DNA of 64,000 bases, taken from positions 1-64,000 of the forward strand of contig NZ_FOBS01000007.1 of assembly GCF_900109885.1 (NCBI RefSeq). Reading direction: 5' to 3'. The first letter of the stretch is position 1; every line of letters starts with the position of its first letter. This DNA is from Syntrophus gentianae. GTDB taxonomy: Bacteria > Desulfobacterota > Syntrophia > Syntrophales > Syntrophaceae. Below are positions 55,174-61,859 of this stretch, piece after piece. Position numbers and translations under genes: made by a program. The notes beneath the pieces are model-generated. The model had not been told where the DNA came from. It did not search any database and saw nothing but the letters and a program-made list of their open reading frames with translations.

Positions 55174-55602
55174 TTACCTCTCTTCGGACATAACGGGATA
55201 GATCGTTATAACGGATGATCCCTCAAGCAATGGCCGGAAATAACCAGTGGAAGAATCTGAACGGTTTACATAGACGACGACAAGCGATTTTTCTTTTACC
55301 CGTATGGGTAATTGCCCCTGAGAATGACGGCGTACTTTACCTGTTTTGACCTGCCGGTTTGACATCAGGATGCGGATCGTATCTTCAGGCTTCACCCTTT
55401 CCAGCCCCTTGACCGTATGTCTGACTTCAAGAACAAAATGCGGGATCGTGTTATCTGCATGGATACTCTTGACGACGCCGATTACAATCAAATCAGCCTC
55501 CAGGTTTCGACGGGCTATTGCCTCCGGCGGTGCGATGGCACTGGCAAAAACAGGGATCAGTAAACTCAGAACCACGAAAGATGAGAAAACATATTTAAAC
55601 AT
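55174..55602 (-). CDS. Small exported protein of unknown function
   Basis: 142-residue protein with a clear signal peptide (FVVLSLLIPVFASA). The mature part looks like a small beta-barrel, with VIGVVKSIHADNTIPHFVLEVR and KEKSLVVVYVNRS segments reminiscent of OB-fold-like exported proteins. I recognise no family and the neighbours say nothing about function. It is the last ordinary gene before the cassette region. Confidence 0.72.
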   Translation of the reverse strand: MFKYVFSSFVVLSLLIPVFASAIAPPEAIARRNLEADLIVIGVVKSIHADNTIPHFVLEVRHTVKGLERVKPEDTIRILMSNRQVKTGKVRRHSQGQLPIRVKEKSLVVVYVNRSDSSTGYFRPLLEGSSVITIYPVMSEER

Positions 55603-55971
55603 TTTTATCTCTCCTTATAAAATATGAAAAGGACGATGGACGCAACCGGCGCTGATTGCATCCTTAATCTGAAAGCGGTAGATTGATGATTCGATACCGT
55701 ATCAAAAATTCAAATAAAAAAATAGAGATGCAAACAAGTACTTCCTGAAATCGGTTAAACGTGATGATTGTAAAGATAGCTTGATTTCAATCCGCAATTG
55801 ACAAATTTTCCACAAATTGCGAAGTTCGTTTTTTATCCTTATTACCATGATATCCAAAATCTTCTAGATGACTAGCGACCTGAAATTATGAAATATTTCA
55901 CTTTTTTGGCAAATTATCATGTGGTATGTTGACAACAAAAAATCGGAAAAAGCGAACTTCGTATATTAATT
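55603..55971. other. AT-rich region before the cassette array
   Basis: About 370 bases of markedly AT-rich DNA with no gene. GCGAAGTTCGTTTTTT (55819-55834) and AAAAAGCGAACTTCGT (55947-55962) are inverted arms 112 bases apart, 14 of 16 complementary. The right arm ends ten bases before the first recombination-type core GTTAGCT at 55972. It could be an attI-like site, the decayed attC of a lost cassette, or the promoter region of the array. No integrase reading frame is present. Confidence 0.5.
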
Positions 55972-55995
55972 GTTAGCTTGAAAGAAGGACGAAAT

Positions 55996-56334
55996 ATGAT
56001 TTTATGAACGGCAACGATAATAATTCTTGCTGCATTACTATCGGCATGCGCCTCTGGGACACAGGTTTTACGTCAAGTCGATCCCGGAATGTCATCTGCC
56101 CAAGTAGAACAAATCATGGGCAAGCGTGATGGGTGTTCTTCTGTTGAACATGATGGCCGCACATATACGCTGTATCAGTATATAAACAGGTATTGCAACT
56201 GGAACCAATCCATGTGGGATAAATGCGACTTTTTCATAATATTTAAAGATGATCACGTTATTGAAACAGGTGTTAAAGACGTCAGGTCGACGAATCCTAA
56301 TATGCAGTTTATGTACATATTCAGACAGCCATAG
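55996..56334 (+). pseudogene. Lipoprotein gene with a stop at codon 4
   Basis: A good ribosome-binding site (AAGGA) precedes ATG at 55996, but the frame reads Met-Ile-Leu-TGA and then continues as TATIIILAALLSAC, a lipoprotein signal peptide with lipobox LSAC. The mature part has DPGMSSAQVEQIMGK, like SmpA/BamE-type small lipoproteins, and ends at 56334. A single CGA-to-TGA change would explain it; a two-base loss after a second ATG at 56004 is the alternative. An unbroken inner ATG at 56089 would give an 81-residue cytosolic fragment without the signal. Confidence 0.7.
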
Positions 56335-56355
56335 ATAAACGGATCGACAGAAAAC

Positions 56356-57081
56356 ATGCCATGCAGATTATGCAATGAGAATAAGCCCCTCATGGAATCT
56401 CATATATTTCCAGAATGGCTTTACAGCCCGCTTTACGATGAAAATCATCGATTCTTTGTTCTTTCCACTGATGCAAACAAAAGAAGAGGCACCCGGCCAA
56501 AGGGAATCTATGAAAGGCTTTTATGCCATGAATGTGAACAGCGGCTTAGCAGGTGGGAAGGATACGCAAGGAATGTCTTTTTAGAATTGCCATTAAAAGT
56601 TATTGAGGATAATCGAGCGTTTGTATTTGCAGGTCTGAATTACGCTTCTTTTAAACTATTCCAAATGTCCTTGATTTGGCGAGCATCAATTTCAGACAGA
56701 CCTGAGGTACACAGGATCGACTTGGGTCCTCATTCAGAGAAAATTCGAAAAATGCTGTACGAGGAACTACCTGGAGAAGTTTATGAATACGGCTCAATTC
56801 TGATGCTGCCAGCGTTGAGCCAACAACTAATGCAGCAATTTGTGTATCCCCCTGAAAGGCTTCCCAGAAAGATAGACGGTCACACGGCCTATCGGGCAAT
56901 TTTGGGCGGTTTATTCTGGCTATTCATTGTTTCGAATCATTCGTCACGTGTTCCTCATGAAGTGTTTCTTTCAGAAAACGGGAATCTTCCTGTTTTCAAG
57001 GTTGGAGGGCCGGCCGTAATGTTCATGCAGCAATTAGCATCCGATTTCTTTGCGGCAGGCATGTTGAACAACCCGAAATAA
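56356..57081 (+). CDS. Cassette protein with HNH-like zinc motifs
   Basis: 241-residue protein. The N-terminus MPCRLCNENKPLMESHIFPEW holds a CxxC and a Ser-His pair, and LLCHECEQRLSRWEG a second CxxC, together the layout of a zinc-stabilised HNH/treble-clef nuclease-like domain. The rest (about 75-241) is mixed and unrecognised, with one hydrophobic stretch ILGGLFWLFIVSNHS. Whether it cuts DNA is unknown. It starts 21 bases after the lipoprotein frame and ends just before attC1. Intact and probably the functional cargo of the cassette. Confidence 0.7.
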   Translation: MPCRLCNENKPLMESHIFPEWLYSPLYDENHRFFVLSTDANKRRGTRPKGIYERLLCHECEQRLSRWEGYARNVFLELPLKVIEDNRAFVFAGLNYASFKLFQMSLIWRASISDRPEVHRIDLGPHSEKIRKMLYEELPGEVYEYGSILMLPALSQQLMQQFVYPPERLPRKIDGHTAYRAILGGLFWLFIVSNHSSRVPHEVFLSENGNLPVFKVGGPAVMFMQQLASDFFAAGMLNNPK

Positions 57082-57091
57082 TGAATAAAGC

Positions 57092-57178
57092 AGCTAACAA
57101 CAGCATGAACTCGGACTGGGAAAAACTGCGCAGCTTCGCTATGCAGCTTTTCCCATCCGGTTATGCTGAGCGTTATGG
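57092..57178 (+). repeat. attC recombination site 1
   Basis: An imperfect palindrome of about 87 bases. R'' is AGCTAAC (57092-57098), L'' is AGCATGAAC (57102-57110), L' is GGTTATGCT (57159-57167) and R' is GTTATGG (57172-57178). L'' and L' pair except for one unpaired G in L'', the extrahelical base typical of attC. Inside, CGGACTGGGAAAA pairs with TTTTCCCATCCGG. The G-TT crossover would be at 57172/57173. Confidence 0.82.
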
Positions 57179-57194
57179 TCAGAGGAATGGAACA

Positions 57195-57542
57195 ATGAAA
57201 ATCGCAAAGAATTCGATAGTTCCCTTCGACTTCGAGGGACTGCAAATAATTGACTACACGTCGAAAACCAACCGCTCGTCATCCATAGCGGAGATCATGG
57301 TTCTCCCCGGCGCCAGTCATCCGAAAGCCTATTCAAACAGGTCCGTCAAGTACTGATATGTTGTTTCGGGACGCGTCGAATTCGGTGTTGAAGACAACCT
57401 GTCCGAACTCATTGCTGGCAATGTCTGCGTCATCCCCAAAGGGCAACGGTTCTCATATCGGAATACGTCGAAAGAAACCGCGAAGCTCGTCTTGGTGCAT
57501 ACTCCTTCTTTCGATCTTGAATCCGAAGTACTTGAAAAATGA
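57195..57542 (+). pseudogene. Cupin-domain protein gene with one in-frame TGA
   Basis: The frame from ATG 57195 gives a cupin-like protein (about 115 codons) interrupted only by TGA at codon 54 (57354-57356). Before it: GASHPKAYSNRSVKY; after it: YVVSGRVEFGVED, IPKGQRFSYRNTSKETAKLVLVH and a normal TGA stop. The join KY-x-YVVSGRVEF is the typical cupin motif 1 to strand transition, where Tyr, Cys or Trp would fit. One substitution (for example TGG or TGC to TGA) explains it. No selenocysteine-type hairpin is evident after the TGA. Confidence 0.75.
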
Positions 57543-57577
57543 CGAAAAGCCTGTGAAGAAGAACGACGAAAAGAGCG

Positions 57578-57605
57578 CCATAACGAATAAGGTGATGAAC
57601 GTCAA
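57578..57605 (+). repeat. Left half of attC site 2
   Basis: R'' CCATAAC (57578-57584) is the exact complement of the GTTATGG that starts cassette 2. It is followed by an eight-base spacer-like stretch and L'' GTGATGAAC. No complementary L'/R' half is found before the istB remnant or in the 160 bases after it. Confidence 0.65.
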
Positions 57606-57681
57606 CTATTTTTTCCGATGAACGACAATTATAATTCCCGTTTTTGACTGTTGAATACAGCAGCTGAAACGAGGGAACTTA

Positions 57682-58152
57682 TCAGCTGCTAAATGCCAAA
57701 TTATGTTTTTGCGGCTCTGATTGAACCGATGGAATAGCAGCGGTTTCCTTTGTTTTTTGGGATTGCTCCAATCGGTAGCTGGATAAGTTCAACTCCAGGA
57801 TAACGCTGTGATGGACCAATCGGTCAATAGCTGCTGCCGTGGTCATGGGATCTTTAAAGATCTGCTCCCATTTTGAGAACGGCAAATTGCTGGTGATCAT
57901 TATGCTGCTACGCTCATAGCGGTCGGCAAGAAGAGTGAAGAGCACTTCCATCTCCTCTCGGCTTTGCTGCACGTAGCCGATGTCGTCAACGACCAAGGCC
58001 TCATATTTCGCATACTGCTTGAGAACGCGCGCCAGTTTCAGATCACGTTTGGCAATGAGCAGTTCCTGCACCAGCAGGCTGCAGGGAATAAAACGAACCT
58101 GTCGGCCCTGGTGAATCAATTCCTGAGCAATCGCGCACAAGAGGTGAGTGCG
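57682..58152 (-). pseudogene. istB remnant of an IS21-family insertion sequence
   Basis: About 156 codons of the IS21 helper ATPase IstB. Present: THLLCAIAQELIHQGRQVRF just after the Walker A loop, Walker B ALVVDDIGYVQQS, and TSNLPFSKWEQIFKD with the C-terminal DRLVHHSVILELNLSSYR. The Walker A motif and everything N-terminal are missing; similarity stops at about 58152. istA is absent. The remnant sits where the right half of attC2 should be, so it either inserted there or marks a deletion joint. Confidence 0.82.
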
Positions 58153-58212
58153 CTGTTAATCTTTCCGTATATCTTTGCAGAAGGGGAAACAGACAGAACT
58201 GTAGAATTACTT

Positions 58213-58219
58213 GTTAGCG
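58213..58219 (+). repeat. Candidate left core of cassette 3
   Basis: GTTAGCG, 82 bases before the HEPN-like gene, resembles the cores at 55972 (GTTAGCT) and 57172 (GTTATGG). Its complement matches the inner box AGCTAAC of the attC after the gene at six of seven bases. A GCCCC-TTT-GGGGC hairpin follows at once. Confidence 0.5.
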
Positions 58220-58300
58220 CCTCACGCCCCTTTGGGGCGGTTTATCAGAAAGTAGATTTGTCGAACTTACTCAGAAGCTGAATGACAGAGGGGTACAAAG

Positions 58301-59863
58301 ATGACATTACCGATTGACCTCAACCGCGAAGAAAACCACCTTGTCAACGCTACTGTGATTGTGGGAGACAATGAAATTAGGGGCGTTCCTTGTAAGATAT
58401 ATCTACCCGAACGAATTCATGAAAAGCCATCCATAGTTCTCAAGCCAGTAAAGGATGATGCCAATAGAATAATGGCTTCCTGGAAAGGTGCACTCAAAGC
58501 GACCATCTATGGCTTCGACAGAGAAATCCAGACCACTATCGAGGCTCCGCAGGTCTATTTTTCGGGGGCATCTACAAAATACTGGGGTGACGGTGTTTCT
58601 GGTACCACTGTACCTGGTGAACCACAAGATCTCCACATAATCCATCACCTGAAAAACGACGATTCCCGAAACGGGACTCATATTGTGTTCTGGATCAGCC
58701 CGAACAAATTTCTGACGCCCTTTGTTGTGCTCTCTAGTTCGTATGCTGGGGAAATCAAGTGCGAGCACGCGACGGAACTATCGTTCACCATAAAGGGCGG
58801 GCGCAAACTCGTCTTTGAAAAACACTTTCGCCAAAAAACCGAAAAGAACCATGACATAGTGCGGTGGTCATTCCTGGTCGCGTGCACGGAAATAGAAAGC
58901 CCCGCCAATGACGCCACCACCATCAAGAACGGCATAATGCAGGACATAGATGACTTCTTGTTAGTAGCGTCATTCGCTGCAAACCAGCGTACAGCGTGCC
59001 TAGGATGGACCGCGGTTGACAGAAATGCACATACGACATTTTACCGAGGAAACTACACGTTTCCTCAGCCAGACGATAGCAATAGCCTTGAAGACGGGAT
59101 CATAGATATCAAAGAATTTCAGGAATTCATGGAAACGTTTTACCCTTCATTCCTGTATTTCGAGAATAAGCTTGCACTCCGCAACTCTCTCAATGCTGCG
59201 GTGCCTTCCAAATCCCGCACGCTGGAGACTTCTTTCCTGAACATGTTCGCTGGACTGGAAACCCTCATCTTGGACTTCAAACGGAGAAAAGGCCTAGAAT
59301 TCGTTCTGCCTGAACCTTCTTGGACTGACCTCAAAAAATATCTCAAAACCTGTATAAAGAAATCCACCGAGCCGAAGGTTGAGAAGGCGCAACGAGCATC
59401 GATCTACACTAAGCTTGGAGAATTGAACCGCGTATCGCTCAGAGAAGCTTTTGACGAGTTTTGCAAAGCGTATTCAATTGGTCTTACAGACTTGTGGCCT
59501 GTCTTTGCCGACAACCAAGAGACAGGCCTTTGCGACATAAGTAACAAGCTCATTCATGGAGACCCATTTCCGCACGATTTGATTGCGGCTCTGTCCATAG
59601 CTCGTGAACACATGGAGTATGTCCTGCAACGGGCAATACTTGGTGTTTTGGGCTGGAACGTTAAGAAGACAAAGATAAATCCGGCCTACCTTCGGGTGAA
59701 CCTCTGCGCCATTAAGGAATTACCAGCAGCAAAAGAGACGCTTTCTGCGTACGTGAACAGCGAAGAACCATCAGAAGTAACAGCCCTTCGAGAGCCGGAT
59801 GCTATGTCAATGCCGAAGCTTTGCGAGGACGACACGGGACAACCCGATATTGACGGAAGCTAA
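58301..59863 (+). CDS. HEPN/ApeA-like protein (candidate defence factor)
   Basis: 520-residue protein without a signal peptide. The first ~270 residues form a beta-rich domain (VNATVIVGDNEIRGVPCKIYL, GTHIVFWISPN). From about 300 it is helical: RTLETSFLNMFAGLETLILDF, LNRVSLREAFDEF, then SNKLIHGDPFP at about 414-424 and REHMEYVLQRAILGVLGW. This layout matches ApeA-type proteins, whose C-terminal HEPN domain is an RNase with RX4-6H. Here Ser414 stands where the Arg of R-N-x-x-x-H would be; His419 is kept. Assignment is by pattern only. Its stop codon lies at the intron boundary. Confidence 0.6.
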   Translation: MTLPIDLNREENHLVNATVIVGDNEIRGVPCKIYLPERIHEKPSIVLKPVKDDANRIMASWKGALKATIYGFDREIQTTIEAPQVYFSGASTKYWGDGVSGTTVPGEPQDLHIIHHLKNDDSRNGTHIVFWISPNKFLTPFVVLSSSYAGEIKCEHATELSFTIKGGRKLVFEKHFRQKTEKNHDIVRWSFLVACTEIESPANDATTIKNGIMQDIDDFLLVASFAANQRTACLGWTAVDRNAHTTFYRGNYTFPQPDDSNSLEDGIIDIKEFQEFMETFYPSFLYFENKLALRNSLNAAVPSKSRTLETSFLNMFAGLETLILDFKRRKGLEFVLPEPSWTDLKKYLKTCIKKSTEPKVEKAQRASIYTKLGELNRVSLREAFDEFCKAYSIGLTDLWPVFADNQETGLCDISNKLIHGDPFPHDLIAALSIAREHMEYVLQRAILGVLGWNVKKTKINPAYLRVNLCAIKELPAAKETLSAYVNSEEPSEVTALREPDAMSMPKLCEDDTGQPDIDGS

Positions 59864-61767
59864 TCGGGTAGCCGGGGGTTTTTCTCCCCCAGCCCCCACA
59901 CCACCCGGCATGCGGGTCCGCACCGGGCGGTTCACAGAGATTACCGGTCCGTAGCCGGGTAGTGAATTTGAACCCACAGCTCTTTGACAGATAGAAGCCC
60001 TTGATCCTTGAGCCATTTGTTGGTCATTCCCGTTTGCGTTGCCAATGTCCGGGACAAATGCCATGGACCTTTGCGGCTGATCGCCACAGAGATAGCCACA
60101 TGGAGAGTTGTTCCCAGTTTGCAAAGCTCCCGTACCTTGGTTCTTGCCCAGCGCCACTGTTTGAAGTAGCACATTCGCAAGCGCCTTCTCAGCCAGGAGT
60201 CTATTTCCGGAATCGGCCTATAATATTCCGAAATCCCGAAGTAGTTCATCCAGCCGCGGAGATATTCGGCAAGCTTCTGATACCGATAGCCCATGGAGAC
60301 AAACCAGGACCGACCGGTCAGCTCTTTGACCCTTCGCTTGAATTCACGGAAGGCTTTCTCCGACCAGTGAATCTTGGTTCCACGGAAAGTGAAGCCAAGA
60401 AAGACAGCCTGATTTGTCGGGACGACTCGGCTTTTCTCCTCGTTGACCTTGAGTTTGAGGGTGCGTTCCAGGAAGCGTTTCAGGCTTCCCATGACCCGTT
60501 CGCCCGCCCGTCGGCTTTTCACCAGAACGATGAAGTCGTCGGCATAGCGAACAAAACGATGTCCACGCTTCTCAAGCTCTTTATCGAGATCATCCAGGAA
60601 AATGTTGGCAAGTAATGGTTACAAGGGACCACCCGGTGTGACTCCCAGGTGGGTTTCCTGCAAGCGGTCCTGGTTAATTACTCCGGCACGCAAGTATTTT
60701 CCGATCAGGCGCAGTAACCGTTTATCGCGTACTTTTCGCGCCACACGGTGCATCAGGACATCGTGGTTGACTGTGTCGAAAAACTTCGGCAGGTCCATAT
60801 CGACGGCGATGCGATAGCCTTCACGGATGTACGCGCGAACCTTGTACACCGCATGATGGGCGGACCGTCCAGGACGGAAACCGAAGCTTGAATCCGAAAA
60901 GGTCGGTTCAAAGATCGGAGTCAAAACCTGAGCGATGGCCTGTTGGATCAGCCGGTCGAGAACGGTCGGGATGCCCAGAGGACGAGTTCCCCCTGTTGGT
61001 TTTGGAATCTCTACCCGTCGTACCGGTGAGGGTTGATACTTACCTGTTAAAAGAGATTCGCGAATTCCGGTCCAGAAAGGTCTGGTATGGTCTGGAAACT
61101 GCTCGATGGCGATGCCATCGATACCGGGTGCGCCGCGATTGGCCTTTACCCTTTTCCAAGCCACTGCCATGTTCTCTTTGGAAAGAATCCACTCCAGCAA
61201 GCGCTCATTTGGGTCGTACGATTCCACGATGCGCCCCATGGGCACTTCTCCGTACGGATTCATCATGTCCTGAGAGCTCATAGAGGTTCTTCCCTTCTCT
61301 GTGTTCGGCCCTTCGGCGGGGTAAGTCTTTCCCGGCTTTTCTCCTTTCGCCGGGCTTGTTTCCTCTCGCCTAATATGGCCTCTGCTGACTCCTGTCCGGC
61401 CCTCCGCCATGTTGCCATGACGGGCGCCACTCCCGGAGGAGTTGCAAACCGGGCAGGTCTCCCCGGACTCTTTTCAGTACCCCCTTGAGGGGTATAAGAA
61501 CGTAAACTGTGACTATGCAACCGCAGCATTTACCGTATCTCCCGAATCCAGGGCTTTTTCATGTCGTGCTGACTTACCCGGAGACTCAGCCTTGTATGTT
61601 GTTTCTGTTCGTCGGCTCATAGCTTTGCACTCCGGCTTCCTTCGGACGGTCTCTCACAGTTCCGCCCTTGCCTTCGACTAGTACTTGTGTCAATGTATAA
61701 AGCATTGACAGGATTCACATACAGGGGGCTTTCACCCCATAAGTTCACGCCCGTGCCGGGCGTACAC
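59864..61767 (-). mobile_element. Class C group II intron inserted in attC (class C-attC type)
   Basis: About 1.9 kb, transcribed opposite to the cassette genes. The 5' end reads GTGTACGCCCGGCACGGGC (from 61767), a class C start. The 3' end has the domain V/VI pair: CGGTGCGGACCCGCATGCCG, a GGGGGAGAAAAACCCCC hairpin and a CTACCCGAT end (about 59864-59930). The boundaries are good to one or two bases. The ribozyme 5' domains occupy about 61290-61767 and the reverse transcriptase lies in domain IV. Insertion into the bottom strand of attC is the known habit of this subgroup. Confidence 0.82.
59941..61281 (-). pseudogene. Group II intron reverse transcriptase/maturase, one nonsense codon
   Basis: 446 codons from the ATG at 61281 (MSSQDMMNPYGEVP), with RT blocks GKYQPSPVRRVEIPKPTGGTRPLGIP, FGFRPGRSAHHAV, VDMDLPKFFDTVNHD, GVTPGGPL-stop-PLLANIFLDDLD and the catalytic YADD in FVRYADDFIVLVKS. 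The maturase domain with YLRGWMNYFGISE follows. The only break is TAA at codon 221 (60619-60621), where the family has Ser (GGPLSPLL), so a single TCA-to-TAA change inactivated it. There is no endonuclease domain, as usual for class C. Confidence 0.88.
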
Positions 61768-61830
61768 CACAGCATCAACTCGGACTGGCAATTCCGCTGC
61801 GCTCCATTGCCAGCCGGTTACGCGGAACAG
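61768..61830 (+). repeat. Right part of attC site 3
   Basis: CAGCATCAACTCGGACTGGC (from 61770) and GCCAGCCGGTTACGC (61809-61823) form the stem, again with one unpaired base (C) in L''. It is closely related to attC1: the segment AGCAT-n-AACTCGGACTGG is common to both. R'' lies on the other side of the intron at about 59857-59863. R' is not recognisable. Confidence 0.68.
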
Positions 61831-61859
61831 GTCAGAACAGTGCTGTAAGGAGGTGACGA

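Larger units (their letters stand above)
55973..57172 (+). mobile_element. Integron gene cassette 1 (1200 bases)
   Basis: The left edge is the core G^TTAGCT (55972-55978). The right end is an attC whose inner box AGCTAAC (57092-57098) is the exact complement of GTTAGCT, as expected for a circularised cassette. The first gene begins 23 bases from the edge and the last stop lies ten bases before attC, the usual compact layout. Base composition is lower in G+C than the chromosome around it. No integrase is in the window, so this is part of a cassette cluster lacking its integrase, or an array whose integrase lies elsewhere. Confidence 0.8.
57173..57605 (+). mobile_element. Integron gene cassette 2, truncated
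   Basis: It begins TTATGG after the crossover G of attC1. Its own inner box should then be CCATAAC, and that heptamer occurs at 57578-57584, 36 bases after the stop of its only gene, followed by L'' GTGATGAAC (57592-57600), which resembles L'' of attC1. The right half of this attC is missing: soon after 57605 the sequence passes to flanking DNA of an IS21 remnant. The match of left core and inner box is the main evidence. Confidence 0.72.
58214..61830 (+). mobile_element. Integron gene cassette 3, interrupted by a group II intron
   Basis: One gene (58301-59863) followed directly by an attC that is split by a class C group II intron at about 59864-61767. Joining the flanks restores AGCTAAC and then CAGCATCAAC, almost the same start as attC1. 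The right half ends CCGGTTACGC near 61823; the expected final GTT core is degenerate, so the array seems to end here. A chromosomal sensor gene starts at 61860. Confidence 0.7.

Noticed and set aside
57354-57356. Selenocysteine at the cupin TGA
   Set aside because: No bacterial SECIS-like hairpin is apparent just after the TGA and cupins of this type do not use Sec; a point mutation is simpler.
55996-57542. TGA reassigned as Trp in a foreign cassette source
   Set aside because: The intact gene in the same cassette uses TGG for its tryptophans (for example in PEWLY and SRWEG) and has no in-frame TGA, so recoding is not supported.
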